From Nannobrachium achirus (lineage: Eukaryota; Chordata; Actinopteri; Myctophiformes; Myctophidae), in assembly GCA_963921795.1 (NCBI GenBank), contig OY997641.1:73581272-73645271 (forward strand): a DNA stretch of 64,000 nucleotides, in the 5' to 3' direction. This document shows, piece after piece, positions 1 through 15,729 of this stretch (its first letter is position 1; every line of letters starts with the position of its first letter). A model generated the notes under the pieces. It searched no databases. It saw only the letters and a list, made by a program, of their open reading frames with translations, and had not been told where the DNA came from. Position numbers and translations under genes: made by a program.

Positions 1-933
1 CGCTCCACCCCCTCTCTCACTATAGACTAGAGTCCACATGTCTGATGAAACATGAGCAACGTGCACGTGCACACGGCGTGCTCTCTTACTCAGTCTTTGA
101 GATGAGAGAGAGAAAGAGAATGCCCTACTCTGATCAGAGTTTGAAATGTTTTTTTGCCAGTGGTCTTGGTACAGTAGCCTACACACGCGCGCGCACAGTA
201 TCTATCCACAAATCAAAACGCACAATCTAGAATGAGGAGACGGCACGTCTGATCATTACATTAGTTAGATAACACACAAAGCGTTGCCATTGTAAAGCCT
301 ACACATGCGTGCACGTACAGTTACAGTATATAAATATATATATATATAGGTTGATTGGCCAAAAACGCACAATCTAGAATGAGGAGACGTGAGTCTGATC
401 ATTACATTAGTTACATCACACACAAAGCGTTGCCATAGTAAAGCCTACACATGCGTGCACGTACAGTTACAGTATATAAATATATATATATATAGGTTGA
501 TTGGCCAAAAACGCACAATCTAGAATGAGGAGACGTGAGTCTGATCATTACGCACACAGTGCGCGCAGTATCTATCCACAAATCAAAACGCACAATCTAG
601 AATGAGGAGACGGCACGTCTGATCATTACATTAGTTAGATAACACACAAAGTGTTGCCATTGTAAAGCCTACACATGCGTGCACGTACAGTTACAGTATA
701 TAAATATATATATATATAGGTTGATTGGCCAAAAACGCACAATCTAGAATGAGGAGACGTGAGTCTGATCATTACATTAGTTACATCACACACAAAGCGT
801 TGCCATAGTAAAGCCTACACATGCGTGCACGTACAGTTACAGTATATAAATATATATATATATAGGTTGATTGGCCAAAAACGCACAATCTAGAATGAGG
901 AGACGTGAGTCTGATCATTACATTAGTTACATC
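1..933. repeat. 146-bp satellite array, first copy
   Basis: Tandem units begin with AAAACGCACAATCTAGAATG; starts at 361 and 507 give a 146-bp period. Each unit carries a short TA tract and a GCGTGCACGTAC segment. Some units are joined out of register near 550-590. The block, including the adjacent element end, recurs at 9889-10956 with one mismatch seen by eye (998 against 10886). No open gene is supported here. Confidence 0.9.
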
Positions 934-1068
934 TAGGGATGGGTATCGTTCACCTCTGAATCGATACGATACCTTTTTCGATACCTGGGAATCGATACGA
1001 TACCTTTTTCGATACCGTTTATGATACTTTTTTATTTCTTATTTTTATTATTATTACCCCTATCGTTA
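934..1068. mobile_element. Left terminus of a hAT-ended element, first copy
   Basis: The sequence starts TAGGGATGGGTATCG directly after GTTACATC (926-933). The same junction at 10814-10822 belongs to an element whose two ends are both visible. No matching right terminus is present between 934 and 9888, so this copy is incomplete or rearranged. Confidence 0.75.
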
Positions 1069-1435
1069 AATCGGTCCACGAAGCCGAGGTCCTAGGGCTG
1101 GTGTACACGACAAATTTCCAAACCCCGCTGTGTGTTCCCTGGGGGCGTGAAAAATAAGGGGGTGGGCTCTACATGTCCTCTGGGACCCCATCTACGTATG
1201 GACACCACTTGTTCGCCCATCCGTCTTACGGATGCTTTTTTATTCCATTTTATTTGTTTTAGGGTCCTATCTTGCAGTTCAAGCCTATTTCCACAGGGTG
1301 GCAGGCTACTTTCCCAACCTACTGGAGGTGAACATGCAGGGGCGTCAATTGGGTATGGCAAGCTATGGCAGCTGCCATACCTTGGCTACAGGGGGGAAAT
1401 AATTAAATGTACTTTTCATTGTGCCTGTTGCTAGG

Positions 1436-1486
1436 GTATGGCAACATGATTGGTGTCTTGCAAGACACCAGTCATGTTGCCATACC
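1436..1486. repeat. 51-base near-perfect hairpin
   Basis: GTATGGCAACATGATTGG pairs with the reverse complement on the other side of CTTGCAAG. Only one position differs between arms. The same hairpin occurs at 8242-8292 as part of the mirrored arm. Confidence 0.9.
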
Positions 1487-1700
1487 TTAGCCTTTCCTGA
1501 ACTGACGCCGCTGTGAACATGTGTACACAGCCAGCATATTACTCAATGCCAAACTTTGCACACACACTCCTTGCCTGCCAATCCACAACCTCCACCCCTC
1601 CAGGGACCCCCAGGGCTTATCTCCCGATTAGGACACTTTCCAGCATAGTGACATGCAGAACAAACTGTCCATATAGTATGGTTTACATAAAAGTCAGTTG

Positions 1701-1815
<115 letters not shown>

Positions 1816-2382
1816 TTTATTTATTTCATAAATATTTTTCATCACAATTGGGTTTGTGGGGAGCCATCCCTGCTTCAAGCTGTCACAGCACGGCACCAAC
1901 ACTTCAAACTAGTTAAAAAACCCAATACAGCAGATCTACAAGCACCTCACAGATCTACAAGCACCTCGCACATGCCAGGGACAGAGTAGGTTGGCCTGCA
2001 TAAGCCTTGCTGTCAACACACTATACTACACCACTCAGGCCACCAAGCCAGGTGTGGTCAATTAGTGCCTTCTTTTGATCAGTGGCTTCTGCTTGATGAG
2101 TGGCACCAGTCTGTCTTTGTTCCCTGGTCAGTCAAGTTCACTGGGAGAGAATGTTTCAGATCAGTGCAAGTGTATTTGTTTTCCATTTGGACTTACTGTG
2201 TTTTGTTGGTACAGTATGCGTGCGACTAACTAATATTTCTGATAATTCCAATTTGTTTGTTGTTTAATTAGCCGGATTGTGAATGCCCTGCATTTTTCTT
2301 TCATCTTTAGAACCACACGTGTGTAACAAAACAGAGTGGTGATCATTTGGTGTGGGTGAAGAGAAGAAAAACATTTCATTAA

Positions 2383-2487
2383 AGGAGTAGTTCACCCCCA
2401 AAGTGACTTTTTTTCTATTGAACTCAAGTCTCCATGGCGTGAGTAATACATTGAAAAAATAAGTCATTTTGGGGGTGAACTACTCCT
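2383..2487. mobile_element. Short MITE with TTAA-type ends
   Basis: Terminal inverted repeats of about 25 bp start AGGAGTAGTTCACCCCCAAA. The left flank is TTAA and the right flank TGAA, a decayed TTAA target duplication. The mirrored copy is at 7201-7305. The ends resemble a larger MITE at 46607-47004. Confidence 0.8.
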
Positions 2488-2536
2488 TGAATGTCAGTTT
2501 TGTGGTGTTTTGACTGGACACCCTGAGGATATTGCC

Positions 2537-2538
<2 letters not shown>

Positions 2539-2571
<33 letters not shown>
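2539..2571. repeat. (GACA)n tetranucleotide repeat
   Basis: Perfect GACA repeats. The mirror-image (GTCT)n tract lies at about 7094-7150 and is longer. Confidence 0.95.
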
Positions 2572-2697
2572 GAATTGTAGGCCTTGCATTTATTTGACTT
2601 GGTTCCAACAGATGGCGAAAATAGCTAATCTTCAAGCTCACAATGCCTCACTGTTTGGACAAAGAGTTGAGGCGTTACATTTTGTAAAACACGGCCT

Positions 2698-2776
2698 TGT
2701 GAAAATAGCAGATCTACATGCTCACAACACCTCACAACGCAGGGCGGCGTGAGCATGTAGATCTGATATTTTCACA
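2698..2776. repeat. AGATCT hairpin motif
   Basis: TGTGAAAATAGCAGATCTAC faces its reverse complement across a short GC-rich loop. The mirrored copy is at 6888-6967. A close relative stands outside this region at 30128-30210, so the hairpin belongs to a dispersed family. Confidence 0.85.
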
Positions 2777-3488
2777 ATTTCTGCCCCTAATATTTAATTT
2801 ATAATTTTAAAAGTATTAAAAAGTCCTTAAATTGTCTCTTTAGAAATGTGCAGATAGCCTCTGTATACTGTTGAGTGGAAAAACAATGTTTCACATTAAG
2901 CTAAACATTTGGGACCACCCAAGATCATTTGGAGACCCCTCTAGGGGTCCCATAGTTGAACCACTGACTTATAAGGGGAGTATGGAGACCCCTCTAGGGG
3001 TCCCATAGTTGAACCACTGACTTATAAGGGGAGTATATGAGGCTGGATCCGTCTGGAACACTGCACTAGGCTCTCGCCAGCTCTGTAGCTCTCCACACTT
3101 GAACAGTTGTGTCCTTAAATTCAATTAAAATAATTAACCCCTGTATATACGGGCAATAGTTTTACATGACTTTGTGTACACAGCCAATAGTTTTACAACA
3201 GAGCCCAGCACAGAACAGCACAGCCCACCAGAGCCCAATACAGCCCCCCAGAGCCCAACAGAGTCCAGCAAACCTAAGTCCAGCCCAGTCCTGCCGAGTA
3301 GGAGTATAGACCGGGGAAAGGGGGTAGTTAGATGACTCCACCAGGCCATTACTGTCCAGATCTGGCTTGAATAGGCCAGACCAGGGTAGACAGGACTGCA
3401 CCAGACTCCACCAGGCTGCTCCAGCCAGCTCTGTAGATCCTTGCACATGCGATTAACCACTGTGTACACGGGCAATAGTTTTAAGTTT

Positions 3489-4670
3489 TACATGAACCCT
3501 CAGAGGGACACTGTGGGTTTATCAAGTGGTCCATGGCCGGTTCTCAAAGTGAGGTCGGGGGGCCCACAGTGTCCCTCTGAGGGGACACGGCACAGACCGT
3601 GTACACGAAGGGCAGGAGCAAGTGTTCAAGTCCCATAGAATCTATGGGAAATGTACACAGGCGTGTACAAAGTCACCAGTAGTTTTACATGAACCCTCAG
3701 AGGGACACTGTGGGCTTATCAAGTGGTCCATGGTCGGTTCTCAAAGTGAGGTCGGGGACCCTCAGAGGGACACTGTGGGCTTATCAAGTGGTCCATGGTC
3801 GGTCCTCAAAGTGAGGTCGGGGGACCCTCAGAGGGACACTGTGGGCTTATCAAGTGGTCCATGGTCGGTTCTCAAAGTGAGGTCGGGGGCCCACAGTGTC
3901 CCTCTGAGGGGACACGGCACAGACCGTGTACACGAAGGGCAGGAGCAAGTGTTCAAGTCCCATAGAATCTATGGGAAATGTACACAGGCGTGTACAAAGT
4001 CACCAGTAGTTTTACATGAACCCTCAGAGGGACACTGTGGGCTTATCAAGTGGTCCATGGTCGGTTCTCAAAGTGAGGTCGGGGGACCCTCAGAGGGACA
4101 CTGTGGGCTTATCAAGTGGTCCATGGCCGGTTCTCAAAGTGAGGTCGGGGGGCCCACAATGTCCCTCTGAGGGGACACGGCACAGATTGTGTACACGAAG
4201 GGCAGGAGCAAGTGTTCAAGTCCCATAGAATCTATGGGAAATGTACACAGGCGTGTACAAAGTCACCAGTAGTTTTACATGAACCCTCAGAGGGACACTG
4301 TGGGCTTATCAAGTGGTCCATGGTCGGTTCTCAAAGTGAGGTCGGGGACCCTCAGAGGGACACTCTGGGCTTATCAAGTGGTCCATGGTCGGTTCTCAAA
4401 GTGAGGTCGGGGGACCCTCAGAGGGACACTGTCGGCTTATCAAGTGGTCCATGGTCGGTTCTCAAAGTGAGGTCGGGGGACCCTCAGAGGGACACTGTGG
4501 GCTTATCAAGTGGTCCATGGTCGGTTCTCAAAGTGAGGTCGAGGGACCCTCAGAGGGACACCGTGGGCTTATCAAGTGGTCCATGGTCGGTTCTCAAAGT
4601 GAGATCGGGGGACCCTCAGAGGGACACTGTGGGCTATCAAGTGGTCCATGGTCGGTTCTCAAAGTGAGGT
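3489..4670 (+). repeat. 66-bp tandem repeat with higher-order structure
   Basis: The unit contains CCCTCAGAGGGACACTGTGG and a GTCCATGG palindrome. Starts at 4415 and 4481 fix the period at 66. Blocks beginning with CAAGTCCCATAGAATCTATG (about 3633, 3955, 4223) interrupt the array and give a higher-order unit. The predicted proteins are translations of this array and are not genes. Reverse-oriented units lie at 4975-5125, 5230-5320 and 8346-8450. Confidence 0.92.
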
Positions 4671-4974
4671 ACATCCTCAAAGTCCCTCCTTCCCAAACAA
4701 AGACGAACCAACCAAGGGTGCACAAGGCAGCGGTGTGCGATGGACTAGAAATATCCATTTAAAACTATTGGTCATGTACACACAAACTAAGGCTCCTGTA
4801 CACAGTGTTTGGTCTCAATTGTGTGAGCAGCTAAAGGGCAGACAACGGCCTAGAACAACCTAATGGTGCCTATTAAGACTCTAGTACACCCTTTGGCCTC
4901 GACAAGCCTGATCATCCTACTATAGCTAGTACCCCCCTCACCAACTTTGTGCTCCCACTTGATAAGCCCAGTGT

Positions 4975-8344
<3,370 letters not shown>

Positions 8345-8975
8345 ACGTATGGATAAGCCCACAGTGTCCCTCTGAGGGTCCCCCGACCTCACTTTGAGAA
8401 CCACCACGGACCACTTGATAAGCCCACAGTGTCCCTCTGAGGGTTCATGTAAAACTACTGGTCGTGGACACCACCTAGGGCCTGTGTACATATGGCTCTC
8501 TGCTGCCCCCCATTAAGAAACTATAGACGGCACAGACCGTGTACACGAAGGGCAGGAGCAAGTGGTCAAGTCCCATAGAATCTATGGGAAATGTACGAAG
8601 TCGTGTACAAAGTCACCGGTTGGTCCACGAGCCATAGTTTTTTCCATTGTAGCTCCCTACAGTGTACACGACTTTGATTATTACCCCTATCGTTATTTGC
8701 GTACACGACAACCAGTGCTATTGCTGGTGTACGGCACCAAATTTCCATGGCCCACCATATGGATCCTGTGGGCGTGAAAAATAAGGGGGTGGGCTTTGCA
8801 TGTTCTCTGGGACCCCATCTACGTATGGACGCCACTTGATCGCCCATCAGCCGTCTGGATGATCTTTTATTCCTTTTTATGTGTTCCTTATTATAACTGC
8901 TAGGAATCTTGCAGTTCAAGCACATTTCCACAGTGTGGCAGGCTATTTTCAAAGCTATTGGAACAGCCCACCGTG

Positions 8976-9172
8976 GCGAGGCGTTGTGTGCTTGTAGATC
9001 GGCTGTTTTCACTACCTTTGTGTGACAGCCTTGTATGATGAAGCAGGCCTTTACTTATCTCCAAGTTTAAAATTTGTATGTTTTTTTCACAAAGTAAAGC
9101 CCTGCTTCATCATACAAGGCCGTCACACAAAAGTAGTGAAAACAGCCGATCTACAGGCACACAACGCCTCGC
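8976..9172. mobile_element. Palindromic element with AGATC ends
   Basis: A left arm of about 80 bases (TGTAGATCGGCTGTTTTCAC, then GATGAAGCAGG) is followed by its inverse. Related single arms occur at 49640-49765 and 50365-50510. It starts where homology between 8677-8975 and 10938-11236 ends. Confidence 0.75.
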
Positions 9173-9317
9173 GGTGCGAGACGATATGTTTACATTGCCA
9201 AAGCAAGTGTCAAAATATAATAATAATGATTGTTGGAGAGGGTACAGCATTGTTACACACAACATATTTGTTTGTGCATTTGTGGTGTAAGTGTGATAAG
9301 AAACGTTTTGTCCTTAC

Positions 9318-9383
9318 CTCGCTTGGTACTGCCTGGTCCAGAAGAAGGGTCTGGATGCGACTCGGGCTCACTCCGCTCAGAAG
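9318..9383 (-). CDS. Small acidic exon of piggyBac-like element gene (putative exon 3)
   Basis: A 66-nt exon lies between a pyrimidine-rich acceptor ending TTTCAG and a donor GTAAGG. It is open in one phase only (phase 1 in, phase 1 out). It encodes about 22 residues rich in Ser, Glu and Pro (ASERSEPESHPDPSSGPG). The phase matches the two upstream exons at 9741-9809 and 20330-20861. I place it in the N-terminal acidic region of a transposase-like gene by context only; no catalytic domain is visible. Later exons would lie left of base 1 or are lost. The large repeat block just downstream makes normal splicing doubtful. Confidence 0.5.
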
Positions 9384-9740
9384 CTGAAATCACAAAATAG
9401 CAAATAGGCTAGTTACAGTTATGGTAAGGAAATGTGTGCACAAAATCAATACATTACTTACATCCCCATCATGTCTCTAGGCCATGCAGTTTGACACTTA
9501 GAATGAATGAAAGAAGACTTTTACAGTTGCTATAGTTACAGTTATGGTAAGGTAAATAAGTGCACAAAATCAATCAATTATGTATAATATATCCCTATCA
9601 TGTCTCTAGGCCATGCAGTTTGACACTTAGAATGAATAAAAAAAGGACTTTTACAGTTGCTATGTGGATGTTTAGATTGAATAAAAGCATTGAAAAAACA
9701 GAGGATAAATGTAGGCCATCTGTAAGAAAAATAAGCTTAC

Positions 9741-9809
9741 CTTGCCCACTGCCAACCAATGGTTCCAAGTCAGCTGCAGCAGACACTGGCTCCTCATCAA
9801 ACTCAGAGT
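9741..9809 (-). CDS. Small acidic exon of piggyBac-like element gene (putative exon 2)
   Basis: A 69-nt exon has acceptor ATATAG and donor GTAAGC. Joined in phase 1 to the first exon at 20330, the junction codon reads Asp and continues SEFDEEPVSAAADLEPLVG. It is acidic and low in complexity, like the N-terminal part of many piggyBac transposases. No conserved domain can be seen. The intron between this exon and exon 1 is about 10.5 kb and contains the satellite and the 8.96-kb hAT-ended element. Confidence 0.5.
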
Positions 9810-9888
9810 CTATATGACAAAGAGATGAACACAAAGTATTTAGTACAAAAACATGCAACATGCACAAACACCCACACGATGGCGCTCA

Positions 9889-10821
9889 CGCTCCACCCCC
9901 TCTCTCACTATAGACTAGAGTCCACATGTCTGATGAAACATGAGCAACGTGCACGTGCACACGGCGTGCTCTCTTACTCAGTCTTTGAGATGAGAGAGAG
10001 AAAGAGAATGCCCTACTCTGATCAGAGTTTGAAATGTTTTTTTGCCAGTGGTCTTGGTACAGTAGCCTACACACGCGCGCGCACAGTATCTATCCACAAA
10101 TCAAAACGCACAATCTAGAATGAGGAGACGGCACGTCTGATCATTACATTAGTTAGATAACACACAAAGCGTTGCCATTGTAAAGCCTACACATGCGTGC
10201 ACGTACAGTTACAGTATATAAATATATATATATATAGGTTGATTGGCCAAAAACGCACAATCTAGAATGAGGAGACGTGAGTCTGATCATTACATTAGTT
10301 ACATCACACACAAAGCGTTGCCATAGTAAAGCCTACACATGCGTGCACGTACAGTTACAGTATATAAATATATATATATATAGGTTGATTGGCCAAAAAC
10401 GCACAATCTAGAATGAGGAGACGTGAGTCTGATCATTACGCACACAGTGCGCGCAGTATCTATCCACAAATCAAAACGCACAATCTAGAATGAGGAGACG
10501 GCACGTCTGATCATTACATTAGTTAGATAACACACAAAGTGTTGCCATTGTAAAGCCTACACATGCGTGCACGTACAGTTACAGTATATAAATATATATA
10601 TATATAGGTTGATTGGCCAAAAACGCACAATCTAGAATGAGGAGACGTGAGTCTGATCATTACATTAGTTACATCACACACAAAGCGTTGCCATAGTAAA
10701 GCCTACACATGCGTGCACGTACAGTTACAGTATATAAATATATATATATATAGGTTGATTGGCCAAAAACGCACAATCTAGAATGAGGAGACGTGAGTCT
10801 GATCATTACATTAGTTACATC
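9889..10821. repeat. 146-bp satellite array, second copy
   Basis: Same array as 1-933 with a constant offset of 9888 and no indels seen. It is the target into which the hAT-ended element at 10822 inserted: the target duplication GTTACATC is part of the satellite unit, and the array resumes at 19790. Confidence 0.92.
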
Positions 10822-11899
10822 TAGGGATGGGTATCGTTCACCTCTGAATCGATACGATACCTTTTTCGATACCTGGGAATCGATATGATACCTTTTTCGA
10901 TACCGTTTATGATACTTTTTTATTTCTTATTTTTATTATTATTACCCCTATCGTTATTTGCGTACACGACAACCAGTGCTATTGCTGGTGTACGGCACCA
11001 AATTTCCATGGCCCACCATATGGATCCTGTGGGCGTGAAAAATAAGGGGGTGGGCTTTGCATGTTCTCTGGGACCCCATCTACGTATGGACGCCACTTGA
11101 TCGCCCATCAGCCGTCTGGATGATCTTTTATTCCTTTTTATGTGTTCCTTATTATAACTGCTAGGAATCTTGCAGTTCAAGCACATTTCCACAGTGTGGC
11201 AGGCTATTTTCAAAGCTATTGGAACAGCCCACCGTGTACAGACAGAATCACAATCTATTGCCCGTGTACAGTGCATGATCCAAACTTGTGAAGGGCATAA
11301 AATCTGTAATAAATTGCTCCAAACATATTGTAAAAATCTAAAACTTCTGTCCATCCATATTCAAAGTAAGCCGCATGTAGGCAGTTGTCCTTCACGTATT
11401 CATATATATTTAATGTATTTATTCCATAAATATTTTTTGGGTGAGGGGGGCTCAACCCAATACAGCAGATCTACAAGCACCTCGCAGATCTACAAGCACC
11501 TGCCAGGGACACAGTTTGGTTGGCCTGTATAAGCCTTGCTGTCAACACACTACTACACCAACCATCACCTGCCTACCAATCAGGTCACCAAGCCAGGTGT
11601 GGTCAATTAGTGCCTGTCTTTTGATCAGTGCCTCCTGCCAAGTGGCCTCAGTCTTTCTTTGGAGTTCACTAGGAGAGAAGCATGTTTGAGCTCAGAGCAA
11701 AGTGTGTTTGTTTTCCATTTGGACTTACTGTGTTTTGTTGGTGTGTTTGCAACCAAGACCAAAGGAATAGCATATGCTCATCGCCTAACTTACAGGGCAG
11801 TACTGTAGTATAGCCTAGGCATGTTCATGACTAAAAACTAGGGCCCGTGTACACAGTGGATAATCCCATCAACGAGGAGCTACAGGACTGGCGGGAGCC

Positions 11900-12140
11900 T
11901 TGAGCAGCCTGGTGGGGACCCCGGGTTTCCAGGGGGTCCCTGGCTGGTTCCCAAAGTGTGGTTTGGGGACCCCCAGGGTTTCCATGGCTGGTTCACAACT
12001 GCCTAGTACATTCATGGCTGGTTCCCAAAGTGTGGTTCGGGGACCTCTGGGGGGCCCTACAGGGTTTCAAAGGGGTCCTTGGCTGGTTCCCAAAGTGTGG
12101 TTCGGGGACCTCTCTGGGTCCCTGAGGGGTTTCTGGGGCC
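11900..12140. repeat. GC-rich tandem repeats
   Basis: Diverged units contain TGGCTGGTTCCCAAAGTGTG followed by GGGGACC. They resemble the 66-bp unit of the palindrome (GGTTCTCAAAGTGAGGTC). The 179-residue ORF over this region is a Gly/Pro-rich translation of the repeat and is not called as a gene. Confidence 0.75.
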
Positions 12141-12279
12141 TTGGCCTCGGACTGCAGAGTCCGGGGACTACCGATCAGGGACCACCTCCGCTCCTGTCCG
12201 ACTTTGGGGCCTCGGCCTGGGACTGCAGAGTAGCCAGGGACCCCCTGGAGTTCCGGGGACCCCCGGGGACCACCGCCAA

Positions 12280-12700
12280 AAAGCTAAAAAATGACCAAAT
12301 GAACCCCCCAAAGGGGCTGCTCACAGGGAATTCCCGGGGACCACGACTCCTGGTGCTCCGGAACGACGCACCAGGTCGCGCCCCTAGTGGAGGACCCCCC
12401 GCCACTGCAGCGCAAATAAAATGCTGTAACTCGATCTAGGAACGACCGGGAGAGCTGGGGCCGGTACCCACGCGTCCGCCTCGGCGGCCCGGAGACGGCC
12501 GTTCATAGAGCGCCACCTAGTGGCAGACCCCTGCAACTGCAGTCCGCTAAAAAGGCTTTAACTCGGCCCCGGAGCGACCGGGAGAGACGGGGACGGCACC
12601 CAGGGGGTCCCCGGCGGCAGGGCCACCGCCTGGGCCCCGAGGGACCCCTGGAGCTCCAGGGACCCCCAGGGACCCCAGCGCCACCGGGAAAAGAAATATG
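12280..12700. repeat. GC-rich dispersed repeat, two units
   Basis: Two adjacent units share TAACTCG, GGAGCGACCGGGAGAG-like and GGGACCCC segments. A reverse-complement relative lies at about 60262-60500, showing that this is a dispersed family. Confidence 0.7.
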
Positions 12701-12729
12701 GAAAATACTCAATTAGCCGATCTACAAGC

Positions 12730-13740
12730 TATTGCTCCGGATCCAGCCTACTGTAGGCTAGTGAAGCCATCTAAACTCTCCACTTCCCTAATCTATTCTC
12801 CCACTGTGCTGGACTTGGATGTGCTGGGCTGTGCTGGACTGGACTCTATCAGGCTCTGGTGGGCTGTTTTGGGCTCTGGTGGGCTGGGCTGGGCTCTGGT
12901 AGGCTATACAGGGCAGTACTGTAGTATAGCCTAGGCATGTTCTGGTGTAGATGGACACTAATATGGGTAATATGGGTAACTCAGAGTGTACTAATGGAAT
13001 GGACTTTTACATAGGTGATGTCACCTATGATATCACCTGTGATGTCACAGTGATGTGTCTGGTGTAGTGCTGTGCACCCTGGTCTGGCCTATTCAAGCCA
13101 GGTCCAGCCTGTAATGGCCTGGTGGAGACATCTAACTACCCCCCTTCCCTGGTCTATACTCCTACTTGGCAGGACTGGGCTGGACTTAGGTGTGCTGGAG
13201 CTCTATTGGGCTCCTGTGGGCTGTATTGGGCTCTGGTGGGCTGTGCTGTGCTTTGCTGGGCTCTGTTAGGCTGTATGGGGCAGTACTGTACTATAGCTTA
13301 GAAATATTCATGTAAAACTATTGGCTGTGGCGTGCACACAAAATCATGTGGTAACTCAATATGGTTATTGTGAGGCTGAAGATGCTTTCCATCATAGTGA
13401 CATGCAGAAAAAAACTGTCCATATAGTATGGTTTACATAGAAGTCATGCCTTAGTGTACACGGCCAATAGTTTTACATGAACATGCCTAGGCTATACTAC
13501 AGTACTGCCCTGTATAGCCTACCAGAGCCCAGCCCAGCCCACCAGAGCCCAAAACAGCCCACCAGAGCCTGATAGAGTCCAGTCCAGCACAGCCCAGCAC
13601 ATCCAAGTCCAGCACAGTGGGAGAATAGATTAGGGAAGTGGAGAGGTTGGATGGCTTCACTAGCCTACAGTAGGCTGGATCCGGCTTGAATAGGCCAGAC
13701 CAGGGTGCACAGGACTGCACCAGACTCCACCAGGCTGCTC
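12730..13740. repeat. Inverted repeat with about 500-bp spacer
   Basis: The arm at about 12730-12950 (CCAGCCTACTGTAGGCTAG onward) is mirrored at about 13480-13690. Translations of the arms are the same peptide on opposite strands. The spacer carries a TGGGCTCTGGTGGGCTG-rich segment shared with the giant palindrome. Confidence 0.85.
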
Positions 13741-14487
13741 CATACTCCAGCCAGCTCTGTAGATCCTGTGTACACGGCACTCCTAACTCGAACGGTCAAG
13801 GGAAAGGGTCGTTTTAGGCGTCAAAACGGGCCCTTTGTCCTTAAAATGAATAAAAAAATCTAAAAAATATGTTTTGTTTTAGGCCGGACACACTTTTCAT
13901 ATTTGAAGCATGCCTGATCCGATGGAATGGGTTTCGTGTCTCTCCGACACTTTGAACCCTTTACGATTGCGAAAAAGACACCGAAACCCGGATTTTTGTC
14001 CTTAAAATCAATAAAAAAATCCAAAAAAAAAACGTTTGTTTCACGCAGGAAACACTTTTCATATTTGAAGGATGCCTGATCCGATGGAATGGGTTTCGTG
14101 TCTCTCCGACAATTTGAACCCTTTACGATTGCGAAAAAGACACGAAATTTGCACGCCACCAACACGATTACACATTCTTTCGGATAAAATACACTTATTC
14201 TGACTTACTTTTTGACGCTGAATCCAACAAACCCGGTCTCGTGTCTCTACGACACTCCTAACTCGAAAGGTCAAGGAAAAAGCCACTGTGATAATAACAA
14301 TAGTTAAGCCGTACACGATAGGGAGTTCCAATAGAAAAATATAAGCCTCGTGTACAATATAGGCTCGAAGTACACGCGAGCGTACACGCCCCCATAGTTA
14401 TAATGGGGCGTGTACGCTTGCAACAGGGTGTCGTGTACGGCACCTGTGCCGACTACAATTTCCCAATGGAGGGCAGCAGAGAGCCAT

Positions 14488-15290
14488 TTGTTGAGATCTA
14501 ATAGGCCCATCCACATGTTTTACAGATCTAATTGGCCCATCCACATGATTTGTAGATCTAATTCCATCAGCAGTTCCATACCATGATTTGTAGCTCTAAA
14601 TCCATCACCTGTCACATCCACATGATCTGTAGATCTAATTCTAAAACCAGTCACATCCACATGATTTGTAGATCTAATTCTAAAACCAGTCACATCCACA
14701 TGATTTGTAGATCTAAACCATACCACAATTTGTAGCTCTAAATCTATCACCTGTCACATCCACATGATTTGTAGATCTAATTCTAAAACTAGTCGCATCC
14801 CCATGATTTGTAGATCTAATTCCATCGGCAGTTCCATACCATAATTGGTAGCTCTAAATCCATCACCTGTCACATCCACATGATTTGTAGCTCTAAATCC
14901 ATCACCTGTCACATCCACATGATTTGTAGATCTAATTCTAAAACCAGTCACATCCACATGATTTGTAGATCTAATTCTAAAACCAGTCACATCCACATGA
15001 TTTGTAGATCTAAACCATACCACAATTTGTAGCTCTAAATCTATCACCTGTCACATCCACATGATTTGTAGATCTAATTCTAAAACTAGTCACATCCCCA
15101 TGATTTGTAGATCTAATTCCATCGGCAGTTCCATACCATAATTTGTAGCTCTAAATCCATCACCTGTCACATCCACATGATTTGCAGATCTAATTCTAAA
15201 ACCAGTCACATCCACATGATTTGTAGATCTAATTCTAAAACCATTCACATCCCCATGATTTGTAGATCTAATTCCCACCAGAGCCCATTA
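14488..15290 (-). repeat. 39-bp tandem array, left orientation
   Basis: Units of 39 bp contain ATGATTTGTAGATCTAATTC (starts at 14661 and 14700). Variants carry GTAGCTCTAAATCCATCACC. It is the inverted partner of 15730-16750. Flanks also mirror: 14308-14395 matches the reverse complement of 18590-18690. Confidence 0.92.
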
Positions 15291-15729
15291 TTATAGCCTT
15301 CCAGAGCCCAGCACAGCCCACCAGAGCCCAAAACAGCCCACCAGAGCCTGATAGAGTCCAGCACAGCCCAGCACATCCAAGTCCAGCACAGTGGGAGAAT
15401 AGATTAGGGAAGTGGAGAGCTTAGATGGCTTCACTAGCCTACAGTAGGCTGGATCCGGCTGTTATAGGCCAGACCAGGGTGCACAGGACTGCACCAGACT
15501 CCAGCAGTCTCCACCGGGCTGCTCAAGGCTCCCGCCAGTCCTGTAGCTCCTCGTTGATGGGATTATCCACTGTGTACACGGGCCCTAGTTTCTACATGCC
15601 TTAGTGTACACGGCCAATAGTTTTACATGAACATGTCTAGGCTATACTACAGTACTGCCCTGTATAGCCTACCAGAGCCCAGCACAGCCCACCAGAGCCC
15701 AAAACAGCCCACCAGAGCCTTTGTGACAG

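Noticed and set aside
3622..4667. Long ORFs of the repeated peptide with SEGHCGLIKWSM
   Set aside because: Direct translation of the 66-bp tandem array; no start context, splice sites or conserved domain.
11900..12439. 179-residue Gly/Pro-rich ORF
   Set aside because: Covers GC-rich tandem repeats with related copies elsewhere; composition follows base composition.
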